Shown: positions 26,393 to 34,641 of the stretch, piece by piece
Numbering within the stretch: the first letter of the stretch is position 1
How the letters are laid out: every line of letters starts with the position of its first letter
Assembly: GCA_002786855.1 (NCBI GenBank)
Contig: PCUU01000079.1
Location: 1 to 46,909 of the forward strand
Length of the DNA stretch: 46,909 bases
Source: Cytophagales bacterium CG12_big_fil_rev_8_21_14_0_65_40_12
GTDB taxonomy: Bacteria; Bacteroidota; Bacteroidia; Cytophagales; Cyclobacteriaceae
Direction of reading: 5' to 3'
Translations under genes and position numbers: made by a program
The notes under the pieces: model-generated
What the model saw: the letters and a program-made list of their open reading frames with translations, nothing else
What the model was told of the DNA's origin: nothing
Database searches by the model: none

Positions 26393-26408
26393 TTTGTTAA
26401 TTTTGACC

Positions 26409-28316
26409 GTGTTGAAAAGGCTTTTACTGTTTTCTGTCTTCTTGTTTTTTGGATTAACCGCTCTGGCGCAGAGAAATAACACATTCAGTGTTAATCGTGA
26501 TTCTATGATCTCGAGGAATAACAGGAAATTACTGACAGACACGGTCAGGAATGTTTATGGGCCAAAAACTACCCGATACACCTACGAGCGCAATTTCAAG
26601 TTCAATGATTTGGTCTTCCTCTTCCCAGACACCATTCCCGATAATTTGCACCGATACACTGATATCGAACGCAACGGAAACGAAGGTCAAAATCTAGGGA
26701 ATTTAGGCACTGCTTATCGAAGTTTGTATTATCAGCCCTCGAACATCATCGGTAAAAGATTTGGTTTTAATGCCTACGATGAGTTTTACCTTGCTCCCGA
26801 GGACATCAAATACTTCGATACGAAATCGCCATTTACCGAAATCAATGTGAGGTATGGTGGTGGCAGAAGGGCCATAACGGACATTATTTTCTCTTTGAAC
26901 GATAGTATTTACTTGAACTTGGGTTTTCAATACAAGGGGATTAGGGCCGAAAAGCAACTGGCATTTTTGGGCACAGGCGAGTTTCAAACCAAGAATACAA
27001 GCTATAGCGGCTTCGGCTTTATCCGTCCCAAAAAATTACCTCGATATTTGGCGCTGTTCAATATCACTCAGATGACCCATGCCATAGATGAGCAGGGTGG
27101 CATCATCGATCCAGACATAGACCCTTTAGATTCCACTTTTTTCTCCTATAAGGATGCCAATGTTATTCTGAACGATGCGCAGAGCTACGATAAGCGGGGA
27201 GGAGTTCATTTGTTCCAACAGTACTCTTTGGACTCGGTATTCCAGGTCTATCATACCGGAAATTACCTAAATCAGATTGTGAGGTTCACGGATTTCTATG
27301 ACCTGGCAAGTTCTGATTCGCTGATTTATAGGCCGATAGGAGAGAACTTGCAAATTGATACAATCAACGACAGGTCCATTTATCAAGAGATTACCAATGA
27401 ATTCGGAATCAAAGGGCAAACAAAGAAATTCTCCTACACCCTTTTTTACAGACTTAGAAACCTGAAATATGATAATTTGCTTTTGGGTGGCGCGATTAAA
27501 GATACTGAGAGCTATGTAGGGGGCACTTTAAGGCAGAATATTACGCCAAAAATATTCCTAAAGGCATCTGGTGAGTATTTAATTGGACAAGGGTATTTTC
27601 TTGAAGGTGATTTTTCGAGTAGTTTTTTCAAAGCGCGAGTATCTAGAAACTCTTCTGCGCCTTCTTATTTAGTGCAGCAATTTGCTGGTCAGCAGAAAGA
27701 TTGGAATAACAGCTTTTCTAACGAAGAGTCTGATAACCTTTTTGCAGAAATTAGATTGGCAGCCAAGCGGTTGATTTTTAGACCTTTTGTTCGCTTTAAT
27801 AGAATCAGCAATTACATTTATTTTGATGAGAATAAACTCCCTGCCCAGGCGGGCAGCGATGTAGTTATTTTGGCGCCAGGCTTTAATCTTAATGTCGATC
27901 TCTCAAAAAGATGGCACTGGTCGAGCAATTTCAATTACAACACGGTTTCGGGTGGATCTTCAGACAAATACAGATTACCTGAAATGCTAATTACAGGTCA
28001 ATTGGCTTATAAAAACGTATTGTTCGATGGGAAAATGATCATCCACACGGGCATCGACTTGCATTATAGATCTGCCTATTTTGCCAATGGGTACGATCCT
28101 ATAGTTCAGCAGTTTTACATTCAAAATGAATTTGAAAATGACGCTTTTGTGAGGGCGGACCTTTTCTTGAATTTTAAAGTGCAGACTTTCCAGTTTTTTG
28201 TGAAGTCAGCCCATTTTAATGAAGGGCTGACTGCTGATGGTTATTTTCTGACCCCTTATTTTACGGGAATAAGACGTACCTTAGATTTAGGCGTACGCTG
28301 GGCATTCTTTGATTAG
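26409..28316 (+). CDS. Putative porin (Porin_10 type)
   Basis: About 635 residues. No ATG is available; GTG 26409 or TTG 26412 give the natural leader KRLLLFSVFLFFGLTALAQ, while TTG 26367 would overlap lpxK by 26 bases. The mature protein opens with a charged linker, then YNRF/YERNFKFNDLVFLFPDTIPDNLH-type segments and a long beta-barrel ending RRTLDLGVRWAFFD. This matches the Bacteroidota 'putative porin' family. Its substrate is unknown. It converges on the DUF3078 gene with a 5-base gap. Confidence 0.85.
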   Translation: MLKRLLLFSVFLFFGLTALAQRNNTFSVNRDSMISRNNRKLLTDTVRNVYGPKTTRYTYERNFKFNDLVFLFPDTIPDNLHRYTDIERNGNEGQNLGNLGTAYRSLYYQPSNIIGKRFGFNAYDEFYLAPEDIKYFDTKSPFTEINVRYGGGRRAITDIIFSLNDSIYLNLGFQYKGIRAEKQLAFLGTGEFQTKNTSYSGFGFIRPKKLPRYLALFNITQMTHAIDEQGGIIDPDIDPLDSTFFSYKDANVILNDAQSYDKRGGVHLFQQYSLDSVFQVYHTGNYLNQIVRFTDFYDLASSDSLIYRPIGENLQIDTINDRSIYQEITNEFGIKGQTKKFSYTLFYRLRNLKYDNLLLGGAIKDTESYVGGTLRQNITPKIFLKASGEYLIGQGYFLEGDFSSSFFKARVSRNSSAPSYLVQQFAGQQKDWNNSFSNEESDNLFAEIRLAAKRLIFRPFVRFNRISNYIYFDENKLPAQAGSDVVILAPGFNLNVDLSKRWHWSSNFNYNTVSGGSSDKYRLPEMLITGQLAYKNVLFDGKMIIHTGIDLHYRSAYFANGYDPIVQQFYIQNEFENDAFVRADLFLNFKVQTFQFFVKSAHFNEGLTADGYFLTPYFTGIRRTLDLGVRWAFFD

Positions 28317-28321
28317 GAGGT

Positions 28322-29218
28322 TTAGAATAAACTAAAGTTCACGCCTAAATTAAGCACATGCTTGAATTGAATGGCTTTAGAAAAGCTTCCATTTTCCATT
28401 TCGATCAAAATATCATCGTCATAGATCAAGTTGGTGCCAAAGGTGGCGTTGAACCATTTATTGATCTTCATTACGAGTAAAGTTTCCCAGTTGGTATCCA
28501 CATTCCCAAAGCTATCATAGGCAGTAAAGAAGTTAAGGTTCGATTTGAAAGAGATGTTTTCCATCAATTTCACATTCAAAGAGGTCAAAATGTTTGTTCC
28601 AAATTCAGCCCTTACTTTATCTCCCGGGGTAACACCATAGGCACCTGCTGTCGATAGATCATCATCCAGAACAAAGGTGAATTTACCAGCAGCTGGCGCG
28701 AATGAAATATTGAAAACATCTCCTTTACTATACTCCAAACCTAAGTTGATTGATAAATAGCCAGGGGCCATGAAATTCGAGATTTTTTGGGCAATAAATC
28801 CACCTACGTTGGCAGGATCGGGATCAGCAGTATAATTGTTACCTTCGAGCAGTTGAGTTCTGAAGACAGCTGAAGCACCGTATCCAAATTTATCGTTGAT
28901 ATTTCTTTTGTATTGGCTTATGATGATGAGGGCATCATCGGTTTTTCTAAAATCCTGATCACCCACTTGAGCTCCCCCAAGCGCAAAATCTAATTGATTT
29001 TTCCATGATGAGTTGGCAGAGGTTTTATTGGCCGATGCATTGAAAATAGTACCTAAAGAAACCGAGCTTTGACCTCCACCAGCCCAATTGGAAAGGCCTA
29101 CATTGGCAAAGGTAAATCCTAAGGATCCTTTTTTTTCCCAACTTACGGAGTCCGTAGTTTGGGCATTTACGACCATCCCAACGATGAGGAGAAGGCATAC
29201 GGTTAAAAGTTTTTTCAT
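28322..29218 (-). CDS. DUF3078 family outer-membrane-like protein
   Basis: 298 residues from ATG 29218, with leader KKLLTVCLLLIVGMVVNAQ; a longer frame to 29299 has no leader of its own. Family features are SWEKKGSLGFTFANVGLSNWAGGG and NQLDFALGGAQVG, then barrel strands ending LNLGVNFSLF. The function of DUF3078 is unknown. A CAAAGGTA (minus-strand TACCTTTG) at 29273-29280 is a plausible -7 promoter box, about 55 bases before the start. Confidence 0.87.
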   Translation of the reverse strand: MKKLLTVCLLLIVGMVVNAQTTDSVSWEKKGSLGFTFANVGLSNWAGGGQSSVSLGTIFNASANKTSANSSWKNQLDFALGGAQVGDQDFRKTDDALIIISQYKRNINDKFGYGASAVFRTQLLEGNNYTADPDPANVGGFIAQKISNFMAPGYLSINLGLEYSKGDVFNISFAPAAGKFTFVLDDDLSTAGAYGVTPGDKVRAEFGTNILTSLNVKLMENISFKSNLNFFTAYDSFGNVDTNWETLLVMKINKWFNATFGTNLIYDDDILIEMENGSFSKAIQFKHVLNLGVNFSLF

Positions 29219-29350
29219 GGTAATTGTCTGTACAAATAGATAAAACAAAAGTTGATTTGAATAATTTGACCTCAAAGGTAATAGGTTAGGCTTATTCATG
29301 GCTTAGTTCATCTTACTTTTTAATATAAACCTTTGCCTTAACTTTGGACC

Positions 29351-29957
29351 ATGGATGAAAATTTCAAGAATAATCTCTTAGGATTACAGTTGCCCACAGA
29401 CCCAAGATGGGTGGACATTGCCAAAATGAACATTGAAGAAATCCTTGTCGATCATGCTTATTGTGAGCAAAAGGCTGCATCATCCTGCATTTCGCTGATC
29501 ATTCTTTACCCTGCAGATGACAGAACTGGTCGAAATGCTTACGCCAGTGGTGGCAGAAGAGTGGAATCATTTTGAAAGGGTACAAGAACAACTGAAGAAG
29601 CGAGGGATGTCATTTGGCTTCAATCGCAAGGATGAATATGTAGTTGAGCTTCAAAAAGTGGTGATTAAAGGAGGAAGTCGAAAAAATCAATTGGTTGAAA
29701 AACTATTGTTGAATGCACTCATTGAGGCGAGAAGTTGTGAGCGGTTTAAGCTTTTATCACAGCAGATTGTGGATGAAGAATTAAAAACTTTTTACTACGA
29801 ACTCATGATTTCCGAGGCAGGGCATTATAAAAACTTCATTGGCCTGGCCAAAAGGTATATGCCCGAAGAATATGTCAATAAAAGATGGAAGGAATTTTTG
29901 AAGGAAGAAGCCAGGATTATTAACTCATTGAAGGTAAGAGGGGATCGGATGCATTAG
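29351..29957 (+). pseudogene. miaE: tRNA-(ms2io6A)-hydroxylase (MiaE) with apparent frameshift
   Basis: Two adjacent frames together make one MiaE. Frame 1 (from ATG 29351) gives PTDPRWVDIAKMNIEEILVDHAYCEQKAASSCISLIILYP and then runs out of family sequence, stopping at 29575. Frame 2 (from about 29514) gives MTELVEMLTPVVAEEWNHFERV, IEARSCERF and EAGHYKNF to a stop at 29957. The Glu/His residues in these segments are the di-iron ligands of this ferritin-like hydroxylase. The total of 607 bases implies one extra base near 29508-29518. It is either a decayed gene or a sequence error. MiaE hydroxylates modified A37 of tRNA and needs molecular oxygen. Confidence 0.85.
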
Positions 29958-30034
29958 CATTACCTTAAGGTGGTGATAGGCTTTTCAAACTCTTGGTTGC
30001 CGTTTTACGCTCTCGTCATATTTTTCGAGACTGA

Positions 30035-30391
30035 CTATTTCATTGCGGCCCATTCCTCTTTCAGTTTCTTGGGAAGGCTTTCAACAATGAGGTCATAAGA
30101 ATGATCGATTAACTCTTTAAATAGCTTTTCAGAGACTGTGCCGTTGGTCATCACAGAGTTCCAATGGGCTTTGTTCATGTGCCAGCCTGGCTTGATGCCA
30201 ATTTCTCTTTCGCGCAATTCGGCAGCGTATTCAGGGTCGCATTTAAGATTGACGAACTCGTAATGGTCTAAACCTGTGATGGCGAAAATTTTGTTCATCA
30301 CTTTGAGCACAAGCGTATCAGGCCCAAAAGGGGTGTCTTCCGTTACTCCCTTCTTGGCAAGGCAATATTCTCTGAATTCATCAATATACAT
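30035..30391 (-). CDS. MmcQ/YjbR family protein
   Basis: 118 residues, full length for the family. Features are REYCLAKKGVTEDTPFGPD at the N-terminus, then VMNKIFAI, VNLKCDPEYAAELRE and PGWHMNKAHWNSV. The CyaY-like fold has a suggested DNA-binding role, but no function is established. It lies 26 bases downstream of the small membrane protein gene and may be co-transcribed with it and ispG. Confidence 0.9.
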   Translation of the reverse strand: MYIDEFREYCLAKKGVTEDTPFGPDTLVLKVMNKIFAITGLDHYEFVNLKCDPEYAAELREREIGIKPGWHMNKAHWNSVMTNGTVSEKLFKELIDHSYDLIVESLPKKLKEEWAAMK

Positions 30392-30417
30392 AGCTTAAAA
30401 AATGAGTTGAGGCAGTG

Positions 30418-30642
30418 TTACATTCTTGAAATGTATCTTGTAATCATTACAATTAGCGCTACTAAAAACATCAAAATTGAAATCTTATTAATACCATGCA
30501 TTGCCTTTAAGCTAAAGTTGGTCGGTCTGCTCGGATCTTTCTTTCTAAAGAAATAGCCTAAAACAGGGCCGAAATCAAATGCCTCTTTGGCTGTAATTTT
30601 TACAGGAGCACTTTTCTCTTCATTCTTCACTTCTTCGTTCAT
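30418..30642 (-). CDS. Small membrane protein (possibly DUF6728)
   Basis: 74 residues. The N-terminal half is charged and soluble (EEVKNEEKSAPVKI), then FGPVLGYFFRKKDPSRPTNF, and a single C-terminal transmembrane helix (ISILMFLVALIVMITRYI). The FFRKKDP / MHGINKISI pattern recalls a small Bacteroidota family next to ispG; the DUF number is from memory and less certain. It is 11 bases downstream of ispG. Confidence 0.65.
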   Translation of the reverse strand: MNEEVKNEEKSAPVKITAKEAFDFGPVLGYFFRKKDPSRPTNFSLKAMHGINKISILMFLVALIVMITRYISRM

Positions 30643-30653
30643 CGCTTTCTGAT

Positions 30654-32639
30654 TTAAATTTCTTGGTTTACTAATTCTGGTTCAAGCCATTTACCGTCTT
30701 CTTTGATAATTTCTATCAATTCGTTTACGGCATTTTCTGAGGGAACACTTCGTTTCATCACTTCTTGCCCTTTGTAAAGTGTGATTTTGCCTTTGCCAGA
30801 GCCGACATAACCGTAGTCGGCATCGGCCATTTCACCAGGGCCGTTGACAATGCAGCCCATGATGCCAATTTTAACGCCTTTCAAATGATCGGTGCGTTTG
30901 CGGATCATCGCAGTAGTTTCCTGTAAATCGAATAAGGTTCTTCCACAGGAAGGGCAAGAGATATACTCTGTTTTCGTCATTCGCGTTCTGGCCGCTTGAA
31001 GAATACCAAAACCAGTTTCGTTTTTCAGCTTTAAGTCAGCCAATTGGTTTTCTTTGTTGGCTTGCTTGTCTACTTGGAGCATAATTCCATCACCAAAACC
31101 ATCCACCAAAAGTCCACCAATATCGGTGGAGGCATGGATCAAAAAGGTTTCAGCATCGGTAATGGTGTAGTTTCTAGATACTAGAACGGGAATGTTCAAT
31201 TTCCGCTTTGTCAGTTCAAAGAAAAATCTTCTTAAAGCAGGCATGGCATGTTCATTTTCTGTTGCTAGAATGACCACTAGATTAGAAGCTTCAAGTACCA
31301 TCATTACCTCTTCATCGAGATCAGCAGCGTTGAGCTTCACAAAATTGAGATGGTCATCAGCATTTTCAGCGTCAGCCAGTTGATCTAAGGTAAAAACAGG
31401 ATATCGACTTCTTTTATCTGCTAAATTATTCCAGGTGGGGTAGTCAATCAGTTCTTTCAAACCATTCGGCAACATAAAAGAGATGGCTTTGCTGCCTGAG
31501 TAGACAAAGTCAGCGCCTTGGTCATTCATTCTCCATTTATCGGGCTCGGGCAGGTAGAAATGACCAATATTTTTTAGGTCTTTAATGGTAACCTCTTCAA
31601 ACTGACTTAGGTCCGCAATCACCCTTGGTACGTTTGATGCACCAATATTTTGTACCTCTCTTGTTAGTCTTTTGTGATATAGGAATGGATCGATTGGGTT
31701 TTCGTCAATCGAAGGGATTGGCGTATGTCCAGCTCTACTTTTGTAACGGTCTACTAGTTTTTGGGCAACGGGCGCTTCATATTCGGGGGCTTCCGTGAGC
31801 GAAACTCGAACGGTATCGCCAAGACCATCTTCTAACAAAGTACCGATACCCACCGCTGATTTTATTCTTCCGTCTTCTGCTTCTCCCGCTTCGGTTACGC
31901 CTAAATGTAGCGGATAAGGTTTCAGGCCTTCCTCATCTAATTTCTGCACTAGAAGTCGATAAGCTTCCACCATTACTTGGGTGTTGCTCGACTTCATGGA
32001 AAGCACAATGTTATAATAATCAAGGTCTTCGCAAATACGCAAGAACTCCAAAGCAGATTCTACCATGCCCAAGGCGGTATCGCCATATCGACTCAAGATT
32101 CTATCGGAAAGCGAACCGTGGTTGGTGCCAATTCGCATGGCAGTACCATGGTCTTTGCAGATTTCTACCAAAGGGCTAAATCGTTCACGGATCCTATCTA
32201 ATTCGGCTTGGTAAGTGATATCGGTGTATTCGATGTTCTCGAATTTCTTTTTATCGGCATAATTACCTGGGTTTACCCTTACTTTTTCTACAATCTGAGC
32301 GGCTAGCTCGGCAGCATTCGGGGTGAAGTGGATATCGGCTACCAAGGGCACATTACAACCTCTTTTTCGCAATTCAGCCTTTATGTTTCTGAGGTTTTCT
32401 GCTTCTTTAAGGCTCGGGGCGGTGATACGCACCAGTTCACATCCCGATGCCACCATTCGGAGAGTTTCTTCTACAGAACCCAAGGTGTCCATGGTGTCAA
32501 CGGTGGTCATGGACTGTACAACAATGGGGTTATTACCTCCAATTATTATATCACCAACTTTTACGGGGATGGTCTCTCTTCTGCTGTATTTTATAAGGCT
32601 ATTGCAGTATTTCTTAACTGCGCTCACTGCTGAATCCAT
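30654..32639 (-). CDS. ispG: 4-Hydroxy-3-methylbut-2-enyl-diphosphate synthase (IspG/GcpE)
   Basis: 661 residues, the long form seen in Bacteroidota and plants, with an extra domain between the TIM barrel and the iron-sulfur domain. Barrel start IGGNNPIVVQSMTTVDT and VADIHF are clear. The 4Fe-4S cysteines are at about 562, 565 (CPSCG) and 596 (MGCIVNGPGE). It makes HMBPP in the non-mevalonate isoprenoid pathway, so this route supplies the menaquinone side chain. The two short genes downstream appear to be in its transcript. Confidence 0.97.
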   Translation of the reverse strand: MDSAVSAVKKYCNSLIKYSRRETIPVKVGDIIIGGNNPIVVQSMTTVDTMDTLGSVEETLRMVASGCELVRITAPSLKEAENLRNIKAELRKRGCNVPLVADIHFTPNAAELAAQIVEKVRVNPGNYADKKKFENIEYTDITYQAELDRIRERFSPLVEICKDHGTAMRIGTNHGSLSDRILSRYGDTALGMVESALEFLRICEDLDYYNIVLSMKSSNTQVMVEAYRLLVQKLDEEGLKPYPLHLGVTEAGEAEDGRIKSAVGIGTLLEDGLGDTVRVSLTEAPEYEAPVAQKLVDRYKSRAGHTPIPSIDENPIDPFLYHKRLTREVQNIGASNVPRVIADLSQFEEVTIKDLKNIGHFYLPEPDKWRMNDQGADFVYSGSKAISFMLPNGLKELIDYPTWNNLADKRSRYPVFTLDQLADAENADDHLNFVKLNAADLDEEVMMVLEASNLVVILATENEHAMPALRRFFFELTKRKLNIPVLVSRNYTITDAETFLIHASTDIGGLLVDGFGDGIMLQVDKQANKENQLADLKLKNETGFGILQAARTRMTKTEYISCPSCGRTLFDLQETTAMIRKRTDHLKGVKIGIMGCIVNGPGEMADADYGYVGSGKGKITLYKGQEVMKRSVPSENAVNELIEIIKEDGKWLEPELVNQEI

Positions 32640-33055
32640 GGGTAGTATACTTACTTCAAAGTTAACCTGAATTGCATTAAAATGTTATTGAAATAAGGGA
32701 AAGGTTCTGTGTTAAGTGGCGAAGTGTTCGGATTTGTTATTAGCCCCTTTGAGGGCTTGGTTTGAAATTGAGTTGTCAGGCTACGTACCCATTCTTACAA
32801 TATTATTTTGTTTCAGCACTCCGAAATGCGCATCGTTTTTTTATGCGTGTGTTCTTGCCAGTTATTTATGACTTTGAGCGATCAACCTTGTGTATTGGCA
32901 GTACGCTTAATCAGATTTAAGTTCAGCCAGAAGAGAAATGCGCTTAACGTTGTAAAAAGCAACTTCTGTTATTATAAGCAAGGGCCTCAAATAAAGTCTT
33001 GACAACACATATATCTAAAGAGGAACCTCTTAAAATACGCCACTCTTTTTATGTA

Positions 33056-33071
33056 AAGCCCTGAAAGGGCG
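33056..33071. repeat. REP-like palindrome, left copy 1
   Basis: AAGCCCTGAAAGGGCG: GCCC/GGGC stem with a TGAAA loop. Same type as the copies at 33125, 33607 and 33673. Confidence 0.75.
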
Positions 33072-33083
33072 CTTTATCAGAAC

Positions 33084-33100
33084 AAAGGGCGAAGTCCTTT
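33084..33100. repeat. Short palindrome between left REP copies
   Basis: AAAGGGCGAAGTCCTTT forms an AAAGG/CCTTT stem. It shares the GGGCG core with the REP-like repeats but is a distinct type. Confidence 0.5.
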
Positions 33101-33124
33101 GAATATTAGACACTTAATTCCCTT

Positions 33125-33140
33125 AAGCCCTGAAGGGGCG
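33125..33140. repeat. REP-like palindrome, left copy 2
   Basis: AAGCCCTGAAGGGGCG, one mismatch from copy 1. It is followed at 33140-33153 by a GGGAT/ATCCC hairpin that overlaps the last codons of the RAYT gene. Confidence 0.75.
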
Positions 33141-33145
33141 GGATA

Positions 33146-33598
33146 TCAATCCCACAAATACCTTTCATCGTACTCAACTTTGTATTTCTTGAGAAAGGCC
33201 AAATACTCAGACTGGAAAGTTCGGGTAGAATGATGAGTATGTTGATTCTCAATATATGTAATCACCTTTTCTACTTCGGATGGATTGACAGAAAATGCGC
33301 CATATCCATCTTGCCAATAGAAGTTAGCCAAGGAAGCGTCTTTGGTTTTCATCCATTTAGATGAATGTGATTTTACTTTCTCAACCAGTGTCATTAAAGC
33401 CACTTTCTTCGAGAGTTTGAGTAAAATGTGGATATGATCGGTATAGCCACCAACTTTTAATGCTGGACTTTCTAATTCCTTACAAATCCCTCCTAAATAA
33501 GCATGGAGTTCTTGTTCATAAGGTGGTTTAATGTAGGGGTGGCGATTCTTGGTACTAAAAATAAGATGGATGTAGTTTTGCGCGAGTGACTGACCCAT
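33146..33598 (-). CDS. REP-associated tyrosine transposase (RAYT, IS200-like Y1)
   Basis: 150 residues. HUH nuclease pattern: HIHIL with histidines 55 and 57, and candidate nucleophile Tyr115 in KVITYIENQ; family start QSLAQNYIHLIFSTKNR and YWQDGYGAFSV are typical of this small transposase group. RAYTs cleave single-stranded DNA at REP palindromes and are usually single-copy and not IS-like. Here palindromes of the same sequence type sit on both sides in inverted orientation, which supports the RAYT call over an ordinary IS200. No second ORF (tnpB) is present. The gene looks intact. Confidence 0.9.
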   Translation of the reverse strand: MGQSLAQNYIHLIFSTKNRHPYIKPPYEQELHAYLGGICKELESPALKVGGYTDHIHILLKLSKKVALMTLVEKVKSHSSKWMKTKDASLANFYWQDGYGAFSVNPSEVEKVITYIENQHTHHSTRTFQSEYLAFLKKYKVEYDERYLWD

Positions 33599-33606
33599 AA
33601 TTATTA

Positions 33607-33622
33607 CGCCCCTGTAGGGCTT
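33607..33622. repeat. REP-like palindrome, right copy 1
   Basis: CGCCCCTGTAGGGCTT, the inverted orientation of the left copies, 9 bases upstream of the RAYT start codon. Confidence 0.75.
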
Positions 33623-33642
33623 ATTTAGTGGCTGATTTTAAT

Positions 33643-33661
33643 GAATGGCCTTCGACCATTC
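33643..33661. repeat. Second-type palindrome, right side
   Basis: GAATGGCCTTCGACCATTC has a perfect 6-bp stem GAATGG/CCATTC. Its AATGG/CCATT core recurs at 33700-33712. Confidence 0.65.
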
Positions 33662-33672
33662 TTAAATTATTT

Positions 33673-33688
33673 CGCCCTTTCAGGGCTT
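33673..33688. repeat. REP-like palindrome, right copy 2
   Basis: CGCCCTTTCAGGGCTT is the exact reverse complement of left copy 1 (33056-33071). Confidence 0.8.
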
Positions 33689-33699
33689 GATAAATTTAT

Positions 33700-33712
33700 A
33701 CCATTCAATGGT
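33700..33712. repeat. Second-type palindrome, right side copy 2
   Basis: ACCATTCAATGGT, a 6-bp perfect inverted repeat around one base, sharing the CCATT/AATGG core with 33643-33661. Confidence 0.55.
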
Positions 33713-33772
33713 TACTGAATTAATAAAGGGATTGGAAAATATTTATGGATTAATAATTTTTTTACTATAATT

Positions 33773-34480
33773 CTATATATCCCCCAACTGCGGCCTTAGG
33801 ATAATTTCTTCTACCACAGTGTTTGGCGAAAGTGCATGTGCTGCAAAAATAGCATCAGCAATATCTTCGGCTTTCATAAAACGATCCAGAGGCAAATCAA
33901 CACCTTCCCAACTTGAAGTGTAAGTGGCTCCTGCAAGTATGGAAGTCACTCTAATCCCATGAGGTTTCATTTCCTCGCGCAAGGCTTTAGTAAAGCCCAA
34001 CAAAGCAAATTTCGAGATGCCATAACTACCGCCATTTGGATAAGCCTGAATGCCAGCAATTGAGCCTGTGGTAAAAATATGGCCTGATTTTCTTTTCATC
34101 ATATCACCAATCAAGGCGCGGGTAAGGTAATAGGCACTGTACAAGTTGGTTTCGATCATCATTTCAAGGTTGCCCTCTTCTTCGGAATGAATACTGCCAG
34201 GAAAGAAAACGCCTGTATTGTTCAATAGCATGGCAATAGGCCGATTCAACTCTTTAATAACTTCCGCGAAAGCTAGCACCTCATCTTTTTGAGCGAGATC
34301 GGCTTTTTCGGCATAAATGCGAACATTCGGATGCTTACTTTTGAGTTCGAAAACGAGGTTATCAAGCTGGTCTTGGTTTCTGGCGCAAGTTACAATGTCA
34401 AAATTCGCTTCAGCGAATTTTTCAACAGTCGCACGTCCAATTCCTTTCGTTCCGCCAGTAATTACAGCCAATTTTTTCAT
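33773..34480 (-). CDS. Short-chain dehydrogenase/reductase
   Basis: 235 residues from ATG 34480 (TTG 34486 is a poorer start). Classical SDR: NAD(P)-binding TGGTKGIG at residues 8-15, NNTG mid-domain, catalytic Ser in TTGSIAGI and YGISK as Tyr-x-x-x-Lys. The substrate cannot be assigned; 3-oxoacyl-ACP reductase-like and sepiapterin-reductase-like annotations are both possible. It stands between the REP region and the Mla pair, with about 160 bases to the divergent mlaE start. Confidence 0.9.
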   Translation of the reverse strand: MKKLAVITGGTKGIGRATVEKFAEANFDIVTCARNQDQLDNLVFELKSKHPNVRIYAEKADLAQKDEVLAFAEVIKELNRPIAMLLNNTGVFFPGSIHSEEEGNLEMMIETNLYSAYYLTRALIGDMMKRKSGHIFTTGSIAGIQAYPNGGSYGISKFALLGFTKALREEMKPHGIRVTSILAGATYTSSWEGVDLPLDRFMKAEDIADAIFAAHALSPNTVVEEIILRPQLGDI

Positions 34481-34641
34481 CGTCAAAAATGTTATTCTTT
34501 TATGTTCGTTTTAGGATTGACTGAAATTAGAGCTATTTGTTTAATTAAGCAGTCGACAGTCGAATCTTTTCATTCAAGTTTTGTTATTTTACTATCTTAT
34601 GAATTCAAAGCCTTATTCGAATTCAATAAATCAAGGTCTTA

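Larger units (their letters stand above)
32640..33145. other. Intergenic region left of the RAYT, with palindromes
   Basis: About 506 bases. It contains AGCCCCTTTGAGGGCT (32742-32757), two AAGCCCTGA-type palindromes (33056-33071 and 33125-33140), and an AAAGG...CCTTT hairpin (33084-33100). One open frame (32808-33002) has no leader or family likeness and is rejected as a gene. I see no other feature. Confidence 0.6.

Noticed and set aside
29964-30034. ACCTTAAGGT palindrome and TCTCG/CGAGA hairpin as a terminator between convergent genes
   Set aside because: Stems are short and no T run follows either.
32808-33002. 64-residue open frame in the intergenic region left of the RAYT
   Set aside because: No leader, odd composition, no ribosome-binding context and no family likeness; it lies in repeat-rich non-coding DNA.
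33019-33030. AGAGGAACCTCT palindrome
   Set aside because: A two-base loop cannot form a stable hairpin and no partner copy was found; probably chance.
33056-33712. CRISPR-like regular repeats
   Set aside because: The repeats are 13-19-base palindromes with unequal spacing, inverted across a RAYT gene, and there are no cas genes.
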